From Luteimicrobium album (lineage in GTDB: Bacteria > Actinomycetota > Actinomycetes > Actinomycetales > Cellulomonadaceae): a DNA stretch of 64,000 nt. The DNA is taken from positions 434,001 to 498,000 of the forward strand of contig NZ_BSUK01000001.1 of the NCBI RefSeq assembly GCF_030161555.1, in the 5' to 3' direction. The notes below the pieces were generated by a model, which had not been told where the DNA came from, made no database searches, and was given only the letters and a program-made list of their open reading frames with translations. This document shows positions 47,877-56,833 of this stretch, one piece after another (positions within the stretch are counted from its first letter, which is position 1; each line of letters begins with the position of its first letter). Both the position numbers and the translations under genes were made by a program.

Positions 47877-47922
47877 CCCCGCGAGTACCCCGCGAGAACG
47901 GGGTCTTCGCCCCGCGAGAACG
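47877..47922. repeat. Three direct repeats CCCCGCGAG(A/T)A
   Basis: Copies begin at 47877, 47888 and 47910, spaced 11 and 22 bases, one and two helical turns. Two of them continue as CCCCGCGAGAACG. Function unknown. Confidence 0.6.
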
Positions 47923-47990
47923 CGGTCCGCGCCCGCCGGCTCGCGATGACGGGCGCGGAGCCCGTGTTCGGCACGAGACAGGGGTGCGGA

Positions 47991-48034
47991 ACGACGAACG
48001 GCGCGGCCCCCGCGGGGGTCGCGCCGTTCGTCGT
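47991..48034 (-). terminator. Terminator after rplA
   Basis: ACGACGAACGGCGCG pairs with 48020-48034; a G-T wobble and five more GC pairs extend the stem to about 21 bp with a 2-nt loop. It lies 21 bases past the rplA stop and may work in both directions. Confidence 0.8.
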
Positions 48035-48054
48035 CGGGAAGGAAGTGGCCTGGA

Positions 48055-48770
48055 TCAGGCCGCCTCCTCCTCGAGGAGCTTGGTCGTCCGGCTCTGGTCG
48101 AGCGGGATGCCGGGGCCCATCGTCGTCGTGACGGTCGCCTTCGTGATGTAGCGGCCCTTCGAGGACGACGGCTTCAGACGCAGGACCTCGTCCAGCGCGG
48201 CACCGTAGTTCTCGACGAGCTGCTCGTCCGAGAACGACACCTTGCCGATGATGAAGTGGAGGTTCGCGTGCTTGTCGACGCGGAACTCGATCTTGCCGCC
48301 CTTGATCTCCTCGACCGCCTTGGCGACGTCCATGGTCACCGTGCCGGTCTTGGGGTTCGGCATGAGGCCACGCGGGCCGAGCACGCGGCCCAGGCGACCG
48401 ACCTTGCCCATGAGGTCGGGCGTCGCGACGGCGGCGTCGAAGTCCGTGCGGCCCTTCGCGACCTCGTCGATGAGCTCGTCGCCACCGACGATGTCCGCAC
48501 CGGCGGCGCGGGCCTGCTCGGCCTTCTCACCGTTCGCGAACACGAGGACGCGGGCCGTCTTGCCGGTGCCGTGCGGGAGGTTCACCGTGCCGCGGACCAT
48601 CTGGTCCGCCTTGCGCGGGTCGACACCGAGGCGGAACACGACCTCGACGGTCGCATCGTACTTGGTGGTCGACGTCTCCTTTGCGAGGCGGACGGCCTCG
48701 AGGGGGCGTAGAGGCGCGTGCGGTCGATCTTCTCGGCCGAGGCGCGGTACGCCTTGCTGTGCTGAGCCAT
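48055..48770 (-). CDS. rplA: 50S ribosomal protein L1 (frame broken once)
   Basis: Corrected length 238 aa; L1-stalk protein by the E site. N-terminus [20 protein letters not shown]; the rest ([36 protein letters not shown]-like [13 protein letters not shown]) is in the second frame. One C is missing at five (48702-48706); restoring it gives [14 protein letters not shown] at 48770. Follows rplK as usual. Confidence 0.94.
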
Positions 48771-48866
48771 TGCTGCTTCTCCTTGCAGTCGTGGTCGGTC
48801 GGGTCCGCCGACGGCGGTCCCTCCCACTGTTCTTCTGCTCTGTGGTGCTGCTTGCCGGCCGGGGCG

Positions 48867-49298
48867 TCAGCCCTGGACGGTGATGCCCATCGAGCGCGCG
48901 GTGCCTGCGATGATCTTCGCGGCGGCGTCGATGTCGTTGGCGTTGAGGTCCTCGAGCTTGGTCTGCGCGATCTCGCGGACCTGGTCCGCGCTGATCGAGG
49001 CGACCTTGACCGAGTGGGGCGTGCTCGAGCCCTTGTCGACGCCCGCGGCCTTCTTGATGAGCTCGGCAGCCGGCGGCGTCTTGGTGATGAACGTGAACGA
49101 GCGGTCCTCGTACACCGTGATCTCGACGGGGACCACGTTGCCGCGCTGCGACTCGGTCGCCGCGTTGTAGGCCTTGCAGAACTCCATGATGTTCACGCCG
49201 TGCTGACCCAGGGCGGGGCCGATCGGCGGGGCCGGCGTGGCTGCGCCGGCCTGGATCTGGAGCTTGATGAGGCCGGAGACCTTCTTCTTGGGAGGCAT
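48867..49298 (-). CDS. rplK: 50S ribosomal protein L11
   Basis: 143 aa protein of the GTPase-associated centre, bound by thiopeptide antibiotics. [30 protein letters not shown] is the conserved N-terminal domain, whose prolines are the sensitive form; the C-terminal part has [14 protein letters not shown] and [12 protein letters not shown]. Intact. Confidence 0.97.
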   Translation of the reverse strand: MPPKKKVSGLIKLQIQAGAATPAPPIGPALGQHGVNIMEFCKAYNAATESQRGNVVPVEITVYEDRSFTFITKTPPAAELIKKAAGVDKGSSTPHSVKVASISADQVREIAQTKLEDLNANDIDAAAKIIAGTARSMGITVQG

Positions 49299-49414
49299 GT
49301 CGCACTCCTCGCTTTCTGTTCGTGGGCCGACGCCATGGGCGATGACCCGGTTGCAGTGCTGTCGTCGCGCCTGTCAGCCACCGGTCCTGGACCGGCCCGA
49401 CGGGCTGCGGGAAC

Positions 49415-50214
49415 TCAGATCTTGGCGACCTGGTTGAACGACAGCTCGACCGGGGTCTCCCGGCCGAAGATCGAGACGAGCACCTTGAGCTTCTGGCTCT
49501 CGGCGTTGATCTCGGAGATCGTGGCGGGCAGCGTGTCGAACGGACCGTCGGTGACGGTCACGGACTCGCCGACCTCGAAGTCGACCGCGATCGGCGTCGC
49601 GGCCTGGGCGCCGCCACCGGCGGCGGCGCGCGCACCGGCCTCGGGCTTCGGAGCCAGGGACGGGGCGAGCATCGAGAACACCTCGTCCGACGTCAGCGGG
49701 ACCGGCTGGTGGGTGTGGCCCACGAAGCCCGTGACGCCCGGCGTGTGGCGCACGGCACCCCACGACTCGTCGGTGAGGTCCATGCGCACGAGCACGTAGC
49801 CCGGGATGCGCACGCGGCGCACCGTCTTCTTCTGCGCGTTCTTGATCTCGGTGACCTCTTCCATGGGCACCTCGATCTGGAAGATGAAGTCCTCCATGTT
49901 GAGGCTCTGGATGCGGGTCTCCAGGTTGGTCTTCACCCGGTTCTCGTAGCCTGCGTACGAGTGGATGACGTACCAGTCGCCGAGCTGGGTCCGCAGCTCG
50001 CGCTTGAAGGCCTCGACCGGGTCCTCCTCGGCCTCAGCCTCGGAAGCAGCGTCCTCGTCCTCGACCTCGTCGGTCTCGGGGGCCGCGTCGGCCTCGACGG
50101 TCTCGCCCTCGGTCACCTCGACCTCGGCCTCCGGCGCAGCGTCGGGCGTGACATCGGACGCGGCGTCGGCGAAGGGGAGAGCTCCTCCGCGTGGTCCTGC
50201 GACTCCTGGGACAC
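49415..50214 (-). CDS. nusG: Transcription antitermination/elongation factor NusG (frame broken near start)
   Basis: Corrected length 266 aa. The NGN domain begins at [20 protein letters not shown] and includes [10 protein letters not shown] and [10 protein letters not shown]; the C-terminal KOW domain has [14 protein letters not shown]. About 80 acidic residues (Glu, Asp, Ala) precede the NGN domain, as in other actinobacteria. The frame breaks at GGGG (50174-50177); one added base connects the GTG start at 50214 ([20 protein letters not shown]). Between secE and rplK. Confidence 0.92.
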
Positions 50215-50284
50215 GAGCGAACCTGCTTTCGTTGGCGTTGCCGGCGACGGCGTAGGGGTGTGCTTCAGACGACGGGTGCTGGCG

Positions 50285-50554
50285 TCAGTCGCCGAACACC
50301 AGCAGCACGAGCTTGCCGATCCCGAAGTCCAGCAGCGTCACGAACGCCATGATCGCCGCCACGAAGACGATGACCACGGCCGTGTACGTGAAGAGCTCCG
50401 AGCGAGTCGGTGTGTGGACCTTCTTGAGCTCGGCGATGACCTGCCGCACGAAGAGGGCGATCCGGCCGAAGAACCCGCGCTTGTCGGACGACGCCGAGCG
50501 CTTCTTCGCAGCCGGAGCGCTGGCGCTCACGGACTCCGACGGCGATTCGCTCAC
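50285..50554 (-). CDS. secE: Preprotein translocase subunit SecE
   Basis: 89 aa, clamps SecY. A Ser/Ala/Lys-rich cytosolic tail leads to FVRQVIAELKKVHTPTRSEL, the conserved amphipathic segment, then one transmembrane helix (about residues 55-80). GTG at 50554 is chosen because upstream codons run into the tRNA region. Immediately before nusG. Confidence 0.94.
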   Translation of the reverse strand: MSESPSESVSASAPAAKKRSASSDKRGFFGRIALFVRQVIAELKKVHTPTRSELFTYTAVVIVFVAAIMAFVTLLDFGIGKLVLLVFGD

Positions 50555-50605
50555 TTCGTTCCCAACTGTCAGGTCCAACGACGGACACGCACCTCGTGCG
50601 TCGTG

Positions 50606-50678
50606 CAGGGCAGACAGGACTCGAACCTGCAACCTGCGGTTTTGGAGACCGCTGCGCTACCAATTGCGCCACTGCCCT
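50606..50678 (-). tRNA. trpT: tRNA-Trp (anticodon CCA)
   Basis: 73 nt folding into a full cloverleaf: acceptor AGGGCAG/CTGCCCT, D arm GGCGCAATTGGTAGCGCA, anticodon loop CTCCAAA with CCA, T arm with GGTTCGAGTCC, discriminator G. The 3' CCA is not encoded. Located before secE, as in many actinobacteria. Confidence 0.97.
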
Positions 50679-50866
50679 TCGTGGAGTTCCTCCACCAGGG
50701 CGCACTCCGAGAAGCACCTCCGACGAGGGGTTCACGGGGCACGTCCCGGATCATGCGTCTCGCGCCCTCGGGCACGACCCAGCATGGCGGAAGTCAACCA
50801 CCGGAGCCCTACTCTACGCGACGCCGGGCGGTGGGTCGAACTCGTCCGGGGTGGCAGCATGCGGAC

Positions 50867-51379
50867 ATGGCCTCCGACCCCGGGATCCGGGCGCTGCCGC
50901 TGCGCGAGCGCCCCTTCGACATCGGCTTCGCGCTCGTCTTCAGCGCGTTCACGATCACCTCGATCATCAGCGACATGCTGCCGACGCTCGGCGTCGACAT
51001 CTCGCACCCGTCCTCCAACCCGATCGTCAACAGCAACTACTGGTACGCGCACGACACCGACCCGCTGTTCATGCACCCGCCCACCTGGATGCGGATCTGC
51101 ACCGGCCTGTCGGCGTTCGTGTACCTGCCGTTCTACGTGCTGCTCGTGATCGCGCTGATCCGGGGCTGGCAGTGGATCCAGCTCCCGGCGGTGATCTACG
51201 CGACCATGATCGTGACGCTCACCGGGATCGTGATCTTCGGCGTCGAGCTGTTCGGCGAGCCCGAGTGGGTGACGCCGCGGCCCGGCAAGTTCCTCGCGTT
51301 CAACGTCCCGTACGTCCTGCTGCCCCTGCTGCTCCTCGTGCGGATGCGCAAGCCCGACCCGTTCTCGCGGCGCTTCTGA
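50867..51379 (+). CDS. EXPERA/EBP-like membrane protein
   Basis: 170 aa with four hydrophobic helices. Helix 1 begins RPFDIGFALVFSAFTITSIISD; a loop has DPLFMHPPTWMR, and the third helix ends with VIFGVELFG. This layout resembles the EXPERA fold (emopamil-binding protein, TMEM97), whose members bind or isomerise sterol-like or other lipophilic substrates. The resemblance is by pattern; the bacterial function is unknown. ATG at 50867. It diverges from the tRNA-secE unit. Confidence 0.6.
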   Translation: MASDPGIRALPLRERPFDIGFALVFSAFTITSIISDMLPTLGVDISHPSSNPIVNSNYWYAHDTDPLFMHPPTWMRICTGLSAFVYLPFYVLLVIALIRGWQWIQLPAVIYATMIVTLTGIVIFGVELFGEPEWVTPRPGKFLAFNVPYVLLPLLLLVRMRKPDPFSRRF

Positions 51380-51549
51380 GCAGCGGGCCGCAGCGGCCGC
51401 GAACAGCACCCCAACGTTTGCCTCGCTGAAACCGTGCAGTAACGAAGCACCGGCACGCTGGGAGCCACGCACCACCGCTGCGCCAACGGCGTCGAGTCGG
51501 CTCACCGTCGAGCATCAGCCCCCGACGGGACCGACGCGAAGAGGACGCC

Positions 51550-53904
51550 ATGAGCCGTGCACTGACGCCCATCCTGATCGACCTGACCGACCGGACCCTC
51601 GCGAGCGCCGCTGCCCGGAGGCTGCGCGGGCTCGGCTTCCCGGCGGCCGCGCGCGCCGACGACGCGCCCGACGCTCCGCCGCTCCCCCGCCATCCCTCGT
51701 TGGTCGTGGCGGACCCCCACACCGCCGTCGACCTGTGGGACGACGACGGAGGGCTCGGTCCCGGCGTCGACGTGGTGGGCCGGACCGCGCTCGAGCACCA
51801 CGACCTCGTCGTCGCGCACGTCCTGCGCCGCGCCCCCGAGCTCGCCCCGGCGCCACGGCCGCGGGCCGACGAGCCGGCGAGCCCCGCCGAGCTGGTCGCC
51901 GCGATCGAGCCGTTCGTCACGGACGGCGACGGACCGGGACCGGCCGGCGGCCGCTGGACGGTCCTGGTGGTCCGCGCGTTCGAGCTGCCGCGGGTCGCGC
52001 AGCGTTACGGTCCCGCGGTCGCGGACCGCCTCGCCGACCACCTGCTTCAGTGCGTCGACGACGACCTCCCGGGTGTCCACCCGGTGGGCTTCACGGCGTC
52101 GCGCGACCTCGTCGTCGTCCTCGACCGCCAGCGCGTGGGCCGCATGTCGCGGCGCCTCGAACGACTCGGGACCATGCTCGCGCGTCGCCGGTACGGCAGT
52201 GACGTCACCGGCGAGCCGCAGGCGGACGCCCTCTCGCTCACCCCGCTGCTCGGGTACGCCTCGCTGCGCCGCGGCGCCCGGCGGGCGCTCGCCGGCGCGC
52301 TCGCGGCCACCGACCTGTCCGCCGGGAGGCTCGACCTCGAGCCCACCAAGGCGCCCGACATCCTCACCGGGGCGCAGGTGCGTGCGCTGCTCGACGAACC
52401 CGAGCCGCCCGAGCTGCCGTCGGCGCCCTCGCCCACGACGTTCCCCGGCCACCTCGTCCACGTCGTCGGCGAGGCCGTCGCGCGCACCCGGCAGCAGGTC
52501 CGCGAGACGCTCGCGTGGACCCGCCGCCCCGGTGTCCGGCTCGCCTGGCAGGCCGTCGGCACCTTCGCCGTCGGGACGCTCGTGCCGTACCTCGCCTACG
52601 TGACGTTCGACCGTGCCGGGTTCGACCTCACGGCTCTCACCTACGCCCTCGTGGTCGCGGCGCTCGTCGTCACGACGGTCGCGATCGTCGCGGAGAGCAT
52701 GCTCGCCGTGCAGGAGGACCCGCTCGACGGTGTCCCCGAGCCCGACACCTGGCCCCGGGTCAGCGCGGTGATCGCCGCCTACCTGCCCAACGAGTCGGCG
52801 ACCGTCGAGTCCACGCTCGCCGCGTTCCGGCGCCTCGACTACCCCGGCGAGCTCCAGGTGGTCCTCGCCTACAACACGCCGCAGGACCTCCCGGTCGAGG
52901 ACGCCCTGCGCGCCGTCGCGGCCGCGGACCCGCGCGTCGAGCTGCTGCGCGTCGACGGGTCGACGTCCAAGGCGCAGAACGTCAACGCGGCCCTGCAGAT
53001 CGCGACGGGCGAGGTGGTCGGCGTGTTCGACGCCGACCACCACCCCGGACCCGGCGGCTTCCAGCGGGCGGTCCGGTGGATCCGGGCGGGCTACGACGTC
53101 GTGCAGGGGCACTGCGTGGTCCGCAACGGTGACGCGTCGGGCCTGGCGAGCGTCGTCGCCGTGGAGTTCGAGTCCATCTACGCCGTCTCCCACCCGGGCC
53201 GCGCCCGGCTCCACGGGTTCGGCATCTTCGGCGGGTCGAACGGGTTCTGGCGGGCCGACGTCCTCCGGTCGGTCCGGATGCGGCCCCGGATGCTCACCGA
53301 GGACATCGACGCGTCGATGCGCGCGCTCGAGTCCGGCGCGCGCATCGCGTCCGACCCGCGGCTCACGTCCTACGAGCTCGCGACGACGACCGTCCCGCAG
53401 CTCACCGCCCAGCGTCTGCGGTGGGCGCAGGGCTGGCTGCAGGTGTCGGTCACCCACCTGCGCTCGCTGCTCGCCTCGCCCCGCCTGACCGTGCGCCAGA
53501 AGATCGGGGCCACGTACCTGCTCGGCTGGCGCGAGGTCTACCCCTGGATCTCGCTGCAGATCCTGCCGATCCTCGTCTTCGCGATGACCCACGGCGTCGG
53601 TGGGTCGAAGAGCTGGTTCATCTCGCTGTTCGTCCTCACGACGGTCGCCACCACGCTCGTCGGACCGCTGCAGACCCTCATGGCGTACGTGCTGGGCGAA
53701 CCCTCCGTCCGGGCCCACCCGGGGTGGTTCTGGCGGTACCTGCTGTGGGCGATGGTCTACACCGAGTTCAAGAGCGCCCTCACCCGCATCGCGCACCTCA
53801 AGGAGCTCACGCGCGAGCGCGTCTGGCGGGTCACGCCGCGCGACGTCCGCGCCACCGCGACCGGCGCCGTCGGCCCGCGCCCCCTCCCCGCGAAGGCGGC
53901 CTGA
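51550..53904 (+). CDS. GT2 polysaccharide synthase with degenerate GGDEF-like domain
   Basis: 784 aa. Membrane helices (about 330-385) precede a processive GT2 domain (about 400-640) with DAD at 494-496, TED at 583-585 and QRLRW at 621-625, as in cellulose/hyaluronan synthases. Three or more helices follow (about 650-740). It likely polymerises and exports a beta-linked polysaccharide. The N-terminal 320 residues include a region (134-260) resembling GGDEF in outline: RYGPAVADRLADHLL, then DLVVVLD, and LSLTPLLGYASL, but the GGDEF residues are lost (TASRDL). So it cannot make c-di-GMP but could sense it or another nucleotide. Followed one base later by an acyltransferase. Confidence 0.85.
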   Translation: MSRALTPILIDLTDRTLASAAARRLRGLGFPAAARADDAPDAPPLPRHPSLVVADPHTAVDLWDDDGGLGPGVDVVGRTALEHHDLVVAHVLRRAPELAPAPRPRADEPASPAELVAAIEPFVTDGDGPGPAGGRWTVLVVRAFELPRVAQRYGPAVADRLADHLLQCVDDDLPGVHPVGFTASRDLVVVLDRQRVGRMSRRLERLGTMLARRRYGSDVTGEPQADALSLTPLLGYASLRRGARRALAGALAATDLSAGRLDLEPTKAPDILTGAQVRALLDEPEPPELPSAPSPTTFPGHLVHVVGEAVARTRQQVRETLAWTRRPGVRLAWQAVGTFAVGTLVPYLAYVTFDRAGFDLTALTYALVVAALVVTTVAIVAESMLAVQEDPLDGVPEPDTWPRVSAVIAAYLPNESATVESTLAAFRRLDYPGELQVVLAYNTPQDLPVEDALRAVAAADPRVELLRVDGSTSKAQNVNAALQIATGEVVGVFDADHHPGPGGFQRAVRWIRAGYDVVQGHCVVRNGDASGLASVVAVEFESIYAVSHPGRARLHGFGIFGGSNGFWRADVLRSVRMRPRMLTEDIDASMRALESGARIASDPRLTSYELATTTVPQLTAQRLRWAQGWLQVSVTHLRSLLASPRLTVRQKIGATYLLGWREVYPWISLQILPILVFAMTHGVGGSKSWFISLFVLTTVATTLVGPLQTLMAYVLGEPSVRAHPGWFWRYLLWAMVYTEFKSALTRIAHLKELTRERVWRVTPRDVRATATGAVGPRPLPAKAA

Positions 53905-53905
53905 C

Positions 53906-55225
53906 ATGACCACTCCCGACGCCCGACCGCCGCGCCTCGAGGACACCGTCCTGCGCGACCCCTCCGCCGCGCTGCCCGTGAGCGACGCGCCGCCCCGGAT
54001 CGACAAGCAGCGCGCCGTCCCCGGCAACACCGGCACCCGATTCGAGGACCTCGAGGGCTACCGCGGGCTCGCCGCGCTCGGCATCGTCGTCTTCCACGCG
54101 TACCAGTTCTGCCGGGCCGGCACGTCGTCCTCGTACGCGTACCAGGACACGTGGGGCTACCACGTGCTCCTCAACCTCGACGGGCTCGTGAGCATGTTCC
54201 TCGTGCTCTCGGCGTTCCTCCTGTTCCTGCCGATCGCCCGCAAGGTGCTCGCGGGCCAGGACCCGGGATCGTGGCGACTCTTCGCGACGCGGCGCGCGCT
54301 CCGGATCCTGCCGCTGTACTGGGTGGCGATCCTCGTCGTCTGGGCCTACCGGAACCCCACGCTCCCCGGCAACTGGCAGGACCTCGTCGAGCACCTCACG
54401 TTCACCCAGATCTTCGACCGCGAGCGGATCTTCTACACGATCGGGCCCGCGTGGTCGCTCGCGGTCGAGGTGTTCTTCTACGCGTTCCTGGTCGTCCTGC
54501 TCGCGGTCTACGGCCGGGTCCGGGCGCACGAGCGCTCGCCCCGCGTCCGACGCGCGCTCGTCTGGGCGCCCGTCGTCGGGGTGGGCGTGGCGTCGCTCGC
54601 CTACCAGGGCTGGGCGCTCGTCACGCACGTGCCGTCGACGCACTACGAGGTCTGGTTCAACCCGCTCGCCAAGGGGACCGTGTTCGTCGGCGGGATGGTG
54701 CTCGCGCTCGCAATGATCGCCTGGAACAGCGGGCACGCGGCGCTCCCGCTGCCGCCGCGCGCGCTGTGGGCGCTCCGGCTCGGAGCGCTCGCGCTGCTCG
54801 TCTGGGGGTGCGCGATCCGGACCGAGTCCGCGGCGTCGTCCCTGTGGTGGCAGCAGCTCTCCACGGTCGCGTTCGTCCTCCTGCTCGCGTCGTCGGTCCT
54901 CGCTCCGACGACGGCGCGCTGGCGGCGCTGGATGGCGTCCTCCGTCCTCGTGTGGTGCGGCCTGATCTCCTACTCGGTGTACCTGTGGCACGAGCCCGTG
55001 CTCCTGTACCTCGACGCGCACGGCCGGCTCTCCCACGACCAGTCGGCCTTCCCCTTCGTCGCCCTCACGCTGCTCGTCGTGGCGGTCCCGGTGGGCTGGC
55101 TCAGCTACTGGGCGATCGAGTACCCCGTCGGGCGGCTGCGCCTCCTGAGGACGCCCGGCGGAGCCAAGCGCAGCTTCTACCCGAGCGCGCGGCTGTTCGC
55201 GCCCGAGGAGGAGGGCCGGGGCTGA
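53906..55225 (+). CDS. Acyltransferase-3 (OafA/NodX type) membrane protein
   Basis: 439 aa with about ten membrane helices. The catalytic His is in GYRGLAALGIVVFHAYQF near residue 64; FATRRALRILPLYWVA carries the conserved Arg residues; the late motif is SYSVYLWHEP. Members transfer acyl (often acetyl) groups to sugars. It starts one base after the polysaccharide synthase, so the two likely make and modify one polymer. Confidence 0.88.
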   Translation: MTTPDARPPRLEDTVLRDPSAALPVSDAPPRIDKQRAVPGNTGTRFEDLEGYRGLAALGIVVFHAYQFCRAGTSSSYAYQDTWGYHVLLNLDGLVSMFLVLSAFLLFLPIARKVLAGQDPGSWRLFATRRALRILPLYWVAILVVWAYRNPTLPGNWQDLVEHLTFTQIFDRERIFYTIGPAWSLAVEVFFYAFLVVLLAVYGRVRAHERSPRVRRALVWAPVVGVGVASLAYQGWALVTHVPSTHYEVWFNPLAKGTVFVGGMVLALAMIAWNSGHAALPLPPRALWALRLGALALLVWGCAIRTESAASSLWWQQLSTVAFVLLLASSVLAPTTARWRRWMASSVLVWCGLISYSVYLWHEPVLLYLDAHGRLSHDQSAFPFVALTLLVVAVPVGWLSYWAIEYPVGRLRLLRTPGGAKRSFYPSARLFAPEEEGRG

Positions 55226-55243
55226 GAGTGCGAGACTGCCCGG

Positions 55244-56286
55244 GTGCGAGACCTCGCCGCCTTGCCCAAGGCCCACCTGCACCTGCACTTCACGGGCTCG
55301 ATGCGGCCGTCGACGCTGCTCGACCTCGCCGAGCGGTACCGCGTCCGGCTGCCGCCCGCGCTGCTCGACGCCGACCCGCTCCGGGTGCCGTCGACCGAGC
55401 GCGGCTGGTTCCGGTTCCAGCGCCTCTACGACGCGGCCCGCGCCTGCGTGCGCTCGGGCGACGACATGCGGCGGATCGTCGACGAGGCGGCCGAGGACGA
55501 CGCCGCGGAGGGCTCGGGGCGGCTCGAGATCCAGGTCGACCCGACGTCGTACGCGCCGTTCCTCGGCGGCATCACACCCGCCGTCGAGCTCGTCCTGGAC
55601 GCTGCGCGCGAGGCGTCGGCCCGGCACGGGCTCGAGGTCGCCGTCGTGGTCGCGGCCTCGCGGCTCAAGCACCCGCTCGACGCGCGGACCCTCGCCCGCC
55701 TGGCGACGCGGTACGCGGGCGACAGGCCCGGGCAGGTCGTCGGGTTCGGGCTGTCGAACGACGAGCGCCGCGGCGACACGCAGGAGTTCGCGCACGCGTT
55801 CCGGATCGCCGCCCGGGCGGGGCTGGCGTCCGTCCCGCACGGGGGCGAGCTGCTCGGCCCGGCGCACGTGAGCGAGGTCGTGGGGGCGCTGCGTCCCGAC
55901 CGCCTCGGGCACGGCGTGCGCTCCGCCGAGGACCCGGCGCTCCTGGCCGGGCTCGTGGAGGCCGGCGTCGCGCTCGAGGTCTGTCCGGCCTCCAACGTGT
56001 CGCTCGGCGTCTACGAGGACCTGGGCGACGTGCCGCTCCCCTCGCTCGTCGCCGCCGGCGCGACCGTCGCGCTCGGCGCCGACGACCCCCTGCTCTTCCG
56101 GTCGCGGCTCGTCGACCAGTACGAGACCGCCCGGCACGTCCACGGCTTCGACGACGACGCCCTCGCGGACCTCGCGCGGGCGTCGGTCCGGGCCAGCCGC
56201 GCGTCGGGGGCCACGAAGCGCCGCCTCCTCGCGGGCGTCGACACGTGGCTCGCGCAGGACCCCGCAGACGAAGGGACCCCCGATGA
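55244..56286 (+). CDS. add: Adenosine deaminase (frame broken at the end)
   Basis: Corrected length 347 aa. Deaminates adenosine or a related purine. Metal ligands HLHLHF at residue 11, the catalytic region SVPHGGELLGP, GHGVR, and the Asp pair GADDPLLF near residue 285 are present. As written, the frame runs on to 56716 over the next gene. One C missing in CCCCC (56277-56281) would instead give CGA TGA, ending the protein at 56286 with an ATGA overlap to the GntR gene. This is preferred. GTG start at 55244, just after the acyltransferase gene. Confidence 0.87.
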
Positions 56287-56654
56287 GCGACCTCCCGCGA
56301 CTCGAGATCGACCCCGCCTCCCCGACACCGCCGTTCGAGCAGCTGCGACGCCAGGTCGTCGCGCACGTCGAGGCCGGGCGCCTCGCGCCGGGCGACAAGC
56401 TGCCGCCGATCCGGGGTCTCGCCACGGACCTCGGCCTCGCGGCCGGGACCGTGGCCCGCGCCTACCGGGAGCTCGAGGCCGAGGGCGTCGTCGTGACCCG
56501 GCGACGCGCGGGGACGGTCGTCGCCGACGCCGCGCTCGCCGTCACGACCCGGGTGCAGCGCGCGGCGGCCGACCTGGCCGCCGTCGCGCACGAGGCGGGG
56601 CTGGACGACGGGGCGGTCGTCGACATCGTCCGCGCCGCCCTGCGCTCTCGTTGA
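56283..56654 (+). CDS. Short GntR-family regulator (YtrA type)
   Basis: 123 aa. The winged helix-turn-helix is complete: PPFEQLRRQVVAHVEAGRLAPGDKLPPIRGLATDLGLAAGTVARAYRELE spans its first two-thirds in order, followed by the wing VVVTRRRAGTVV. The C-terminal part is a short helical dimerisation segment rather than an FCD or UTRA domain, so it belongs to the YtrA-like group, which often controls neighbouring transport or envelope genes. Coupled to add by ATGA. Confidence 0.85.
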   Translation: MSDLPRLEIDPASPTPPFEQLRRQVVAHVEAGRLAPGDKLPPIRGLATDLGLAAGTVARAYRELEAEGVVVTRRRAGTVVADAALAVTTRVQRAAADLAAVAHEAGLDDGAVVDIVRAALRSR

Positions 56655-56833
56655 CCCGCCCGCGGGGTCCCGGCGGGGCATGGACGAGCCGGGACGCCGC
56701 TGCGCACGTTCTGTAACGATTCGGGTGCCACCTGGGCCGTAGCCGCGGCCGTGGCACGGGAGACGGCCGCTCCCGTACCAGAATGGGTCTCCGGCCTGCG
56801 CCCACGACGCACGCCGGAAGAGGAGGAGGGGGC

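Larger units (their letters stand above)
47749..48054. other. Intergenic region between chitinase and rplA
   Basis: 306 bases between converging genes. Contains a terminator for each gene and, between them, a cluster of three short direct repeats. No gene is supported. Confidence 0.65.

Noticed and set aside
55244..56716. Adenosine deaminase with a 140-residue extra C-terminal domain
   Set aside because: The extra part is Arg/Pro-rich out-of-frame translation of the GntR gene; one missing C explains the lost stop.
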